34,682 nt of DNA, from the NCBI GenBank assembly GCA_013697905.1, contig JACCVZ010000203.1, forward strand, positions 1 through 34,682. The letters are read 5' to 3'. A program made the translations under genes and the position numbers. Position 1 is the first letter of the stretch; the number at the start of each line of letters is the position of its first letter. The notes below the pieces were generated by a model. That model searched no databases, was not told the DNA's origin, and saw only the letters and a program-made list of their open reading frames with translations. Source of the DNA: Nocardioidaceae bacterium. GTDB lineage: Bacteria > Actinomycetota > Actinomycetes > Propionibacteriales > Nocardioidaceae. Positions 33,711 to 34,682 of the stretch are shown piece after piece.

Positions 33711-34679
33711 TCAGGGGGTCTCCACCGGCCCGGACCGAGACGCGGCCACGCGTGGCGGCTGCCCGGCGGGCCTCGGGTCGGATCCGCGCCGCTCGGCCGA
33801 GACCACGATCGCGACCGCGGCCACGACGACCGTGCCAGTCAAGAGAATGCTGGCGGTGACGGGTTCCTCGAGAACGAACCAGCCAAGGAAGACCGCGACG
33901 ACGGGGTTGACATAGGCATAGGTCGCGACCAGCGAGATCGGGGCAGCCTGGAGCACCCAGACGTACGCCGTGTAGGCGACCATCGAGCCGACCACGACGA
34001 GGTAACCCCAAGCCATCCAGGAGTCGGCCGGGGCCGCCCGGGGGACGACGTCCTCATGGGCGATCAGCGCCATCACGAACAGGCTGAGCGAGCCGGCGAG
34101 CATCTCGTAGACCGTGGTGACGAAGGGATCCTTCGGCAGCCGCAGCCGACTGGCCGACCAGGAGCCGAACGACCAGCAGATCGAGGCCACCACGATGATG
34201 AGGCAGGCTGCCCACCGGACGTCGCCGCCGAGTCCGGTCGCGGTCACCAGTCCGACCAGGCCGGCGAAGCCGAGCAGCACTCCTGCGATGGTGCGCCCGC
34301 GGGGGCGGTCTCCGGTCACGCTGCGGTAGACGATCACCCAGAGGGGGACCGCGGCAATCAGGAGCGCCGCAATGCCTGACGGCGCGCCCTGGTGCTCACC
34401 CACGGACACGAGTCCGTTGCCGAGGGCGGGCAGCAGCAAACCGAGCAGCGCGCACCCGGCGAGCTCGCTCCGCGTCACTCGCAGCCGCCGGGGTCCGCTT
34501 CGCACGGCCAGGACCGTTGCCAGCAGCACACCTGCCACCCCGAACCGCCAGGAAGCCGACGAGAGCGGAGGCAGGTCCTCCACCATGATCCGGATCGCCA
34601 GGTACGTCGAGCCCCACACGACGTAGACGATGCCCAGTGCCAGCGCCACGAGCAGGGCTGACGCGGGCGCGTTGACCAC
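33711..34679 (-). CDS. EamA/DMT family exporter, start near window edge
   Basis: This protein of about 322 residues has ten helices in two EamA repeats. It starts near VYVVWGSTYLAIRIMVEDLPP, the signature of the YedA/RhaT-like subgroup. The second repeat contains YAYVNPVVAVFLGWFVLEEPVT, the matching C-terminal signature, and the tail is hydrophilic. It probably exports small metabolites; the substrate is unknown. GTG 34679 is a reasonable start, but the frame remains open to the right edge, so the true start could lie outside. Confidence 0.87.
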   Translation of the reverse strand: MVNAPASALLVALALGIVYVVWGSTYLAIRIMVEDLPPLSSASWRFGVAGVLLATVLAVRSGPRRLRVTRSELAGCALLGLLLPALGNGLVSVGEHQGAPSGIAALLIAAVPLWVIVYRSVTGDRPRGRTIAGVLLGFAGLVGLVTATGLGGDVRWAACLIIVVASICWSFGSWSASRLRLPKDPFVTTVYEMLAGSLSLFVMALIAHEDVVPRAAPADSWMAWGYLVVVGSMVAYTAYVWVLQAAPISLVATYAYVNPVVAVFLGWFVLEEPVTASILLTGTVVVAAVAIVVSAERRGSDPRPAGQPPRVAASRSGPVETP

Positions 34680-34682
34680 AGC

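Noticed and set aside
1-34682. CRISPR array, insertion sequence or prophage
   Set aside because: No regularly spaced repeats, transposase-like ORFs, terminal inverted repeats or phage structural genes were seen. The holin-like protein belongs to a chromosomal family.

Overview
The window looks like chromosomal DNA of a high-GC actinobacterium. Coding is dense, GTG and TTG starts are frequent, and many start codons sit 6-7 bases after a TANNNT -10 box, as in leaderless actinobacterial transcripts. Gene content (a MecA_N-type penicillin-binding lipoprotein, class II HelD, an MprA/MprB/PepD-like stress locus, BsaP beside BioB) fits Actinomycetia, perhaps a Nocardioides-like member of the Propionibacteriales. 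The genus cannot be fixed from this sequence. I see no rRNA, tRNA, insertion sequence, CRISPR array or phage region.

Layout, left to right. A 5'-truncated small-molecule kinase-like gene and a penicillin-binding lipoprotein precede a divergent biotin locus: bioA-bioF-bioD on the minus strand, and bioB with the small zinc-ribbon gene bsaP on the plus strand. From 7.8 to 10.8 kb there is a 59-residue secreted peptide gene carrying two copies of TSLRGNDWE. It is followed 14 bases later by a 910-residue membrane sensor that combines GAF, PAS, PP2C phosphatase and anti-sigma-type kinase domains. This pair is the most novel-looking item here. Next come a VOC protein, a DHA2-type MFS exporter, an acetyltransferase/acyl-CoA dehydrogenase pair and helD, whose stop codon lies in a perfect 33-bp tandem duplication.

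From 16.9 to 20.7 kb three chorismate enzymes follow each other: a PhzE-like fusion, PabA and PabB. The minus strand from 21.0 to 27.5 kb holds the pepD, mprB and mprA homologues, a fructosamine-kinase family gene, a low-molecular-weight phosphatase, a holin-like membrane protein with a 33-codon upstream ORF, and a DMT exporter. The mprA and pepD homologues share an 11-bp-phased CTGAGA repeat in the same register upstream of their -10 boxes, which suggests one response regulator controls both.

The right end has a hisC/pat aminotransferase, a heterodimeric ABC exporter preceded by a possible leader peptide, a repeat-bearing spacer, a class V aminotransferase and a second EamA exporter that reaches the window edge. 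Functions rest on motifs read by eye and on remembered family knowledge; no database search was possible.
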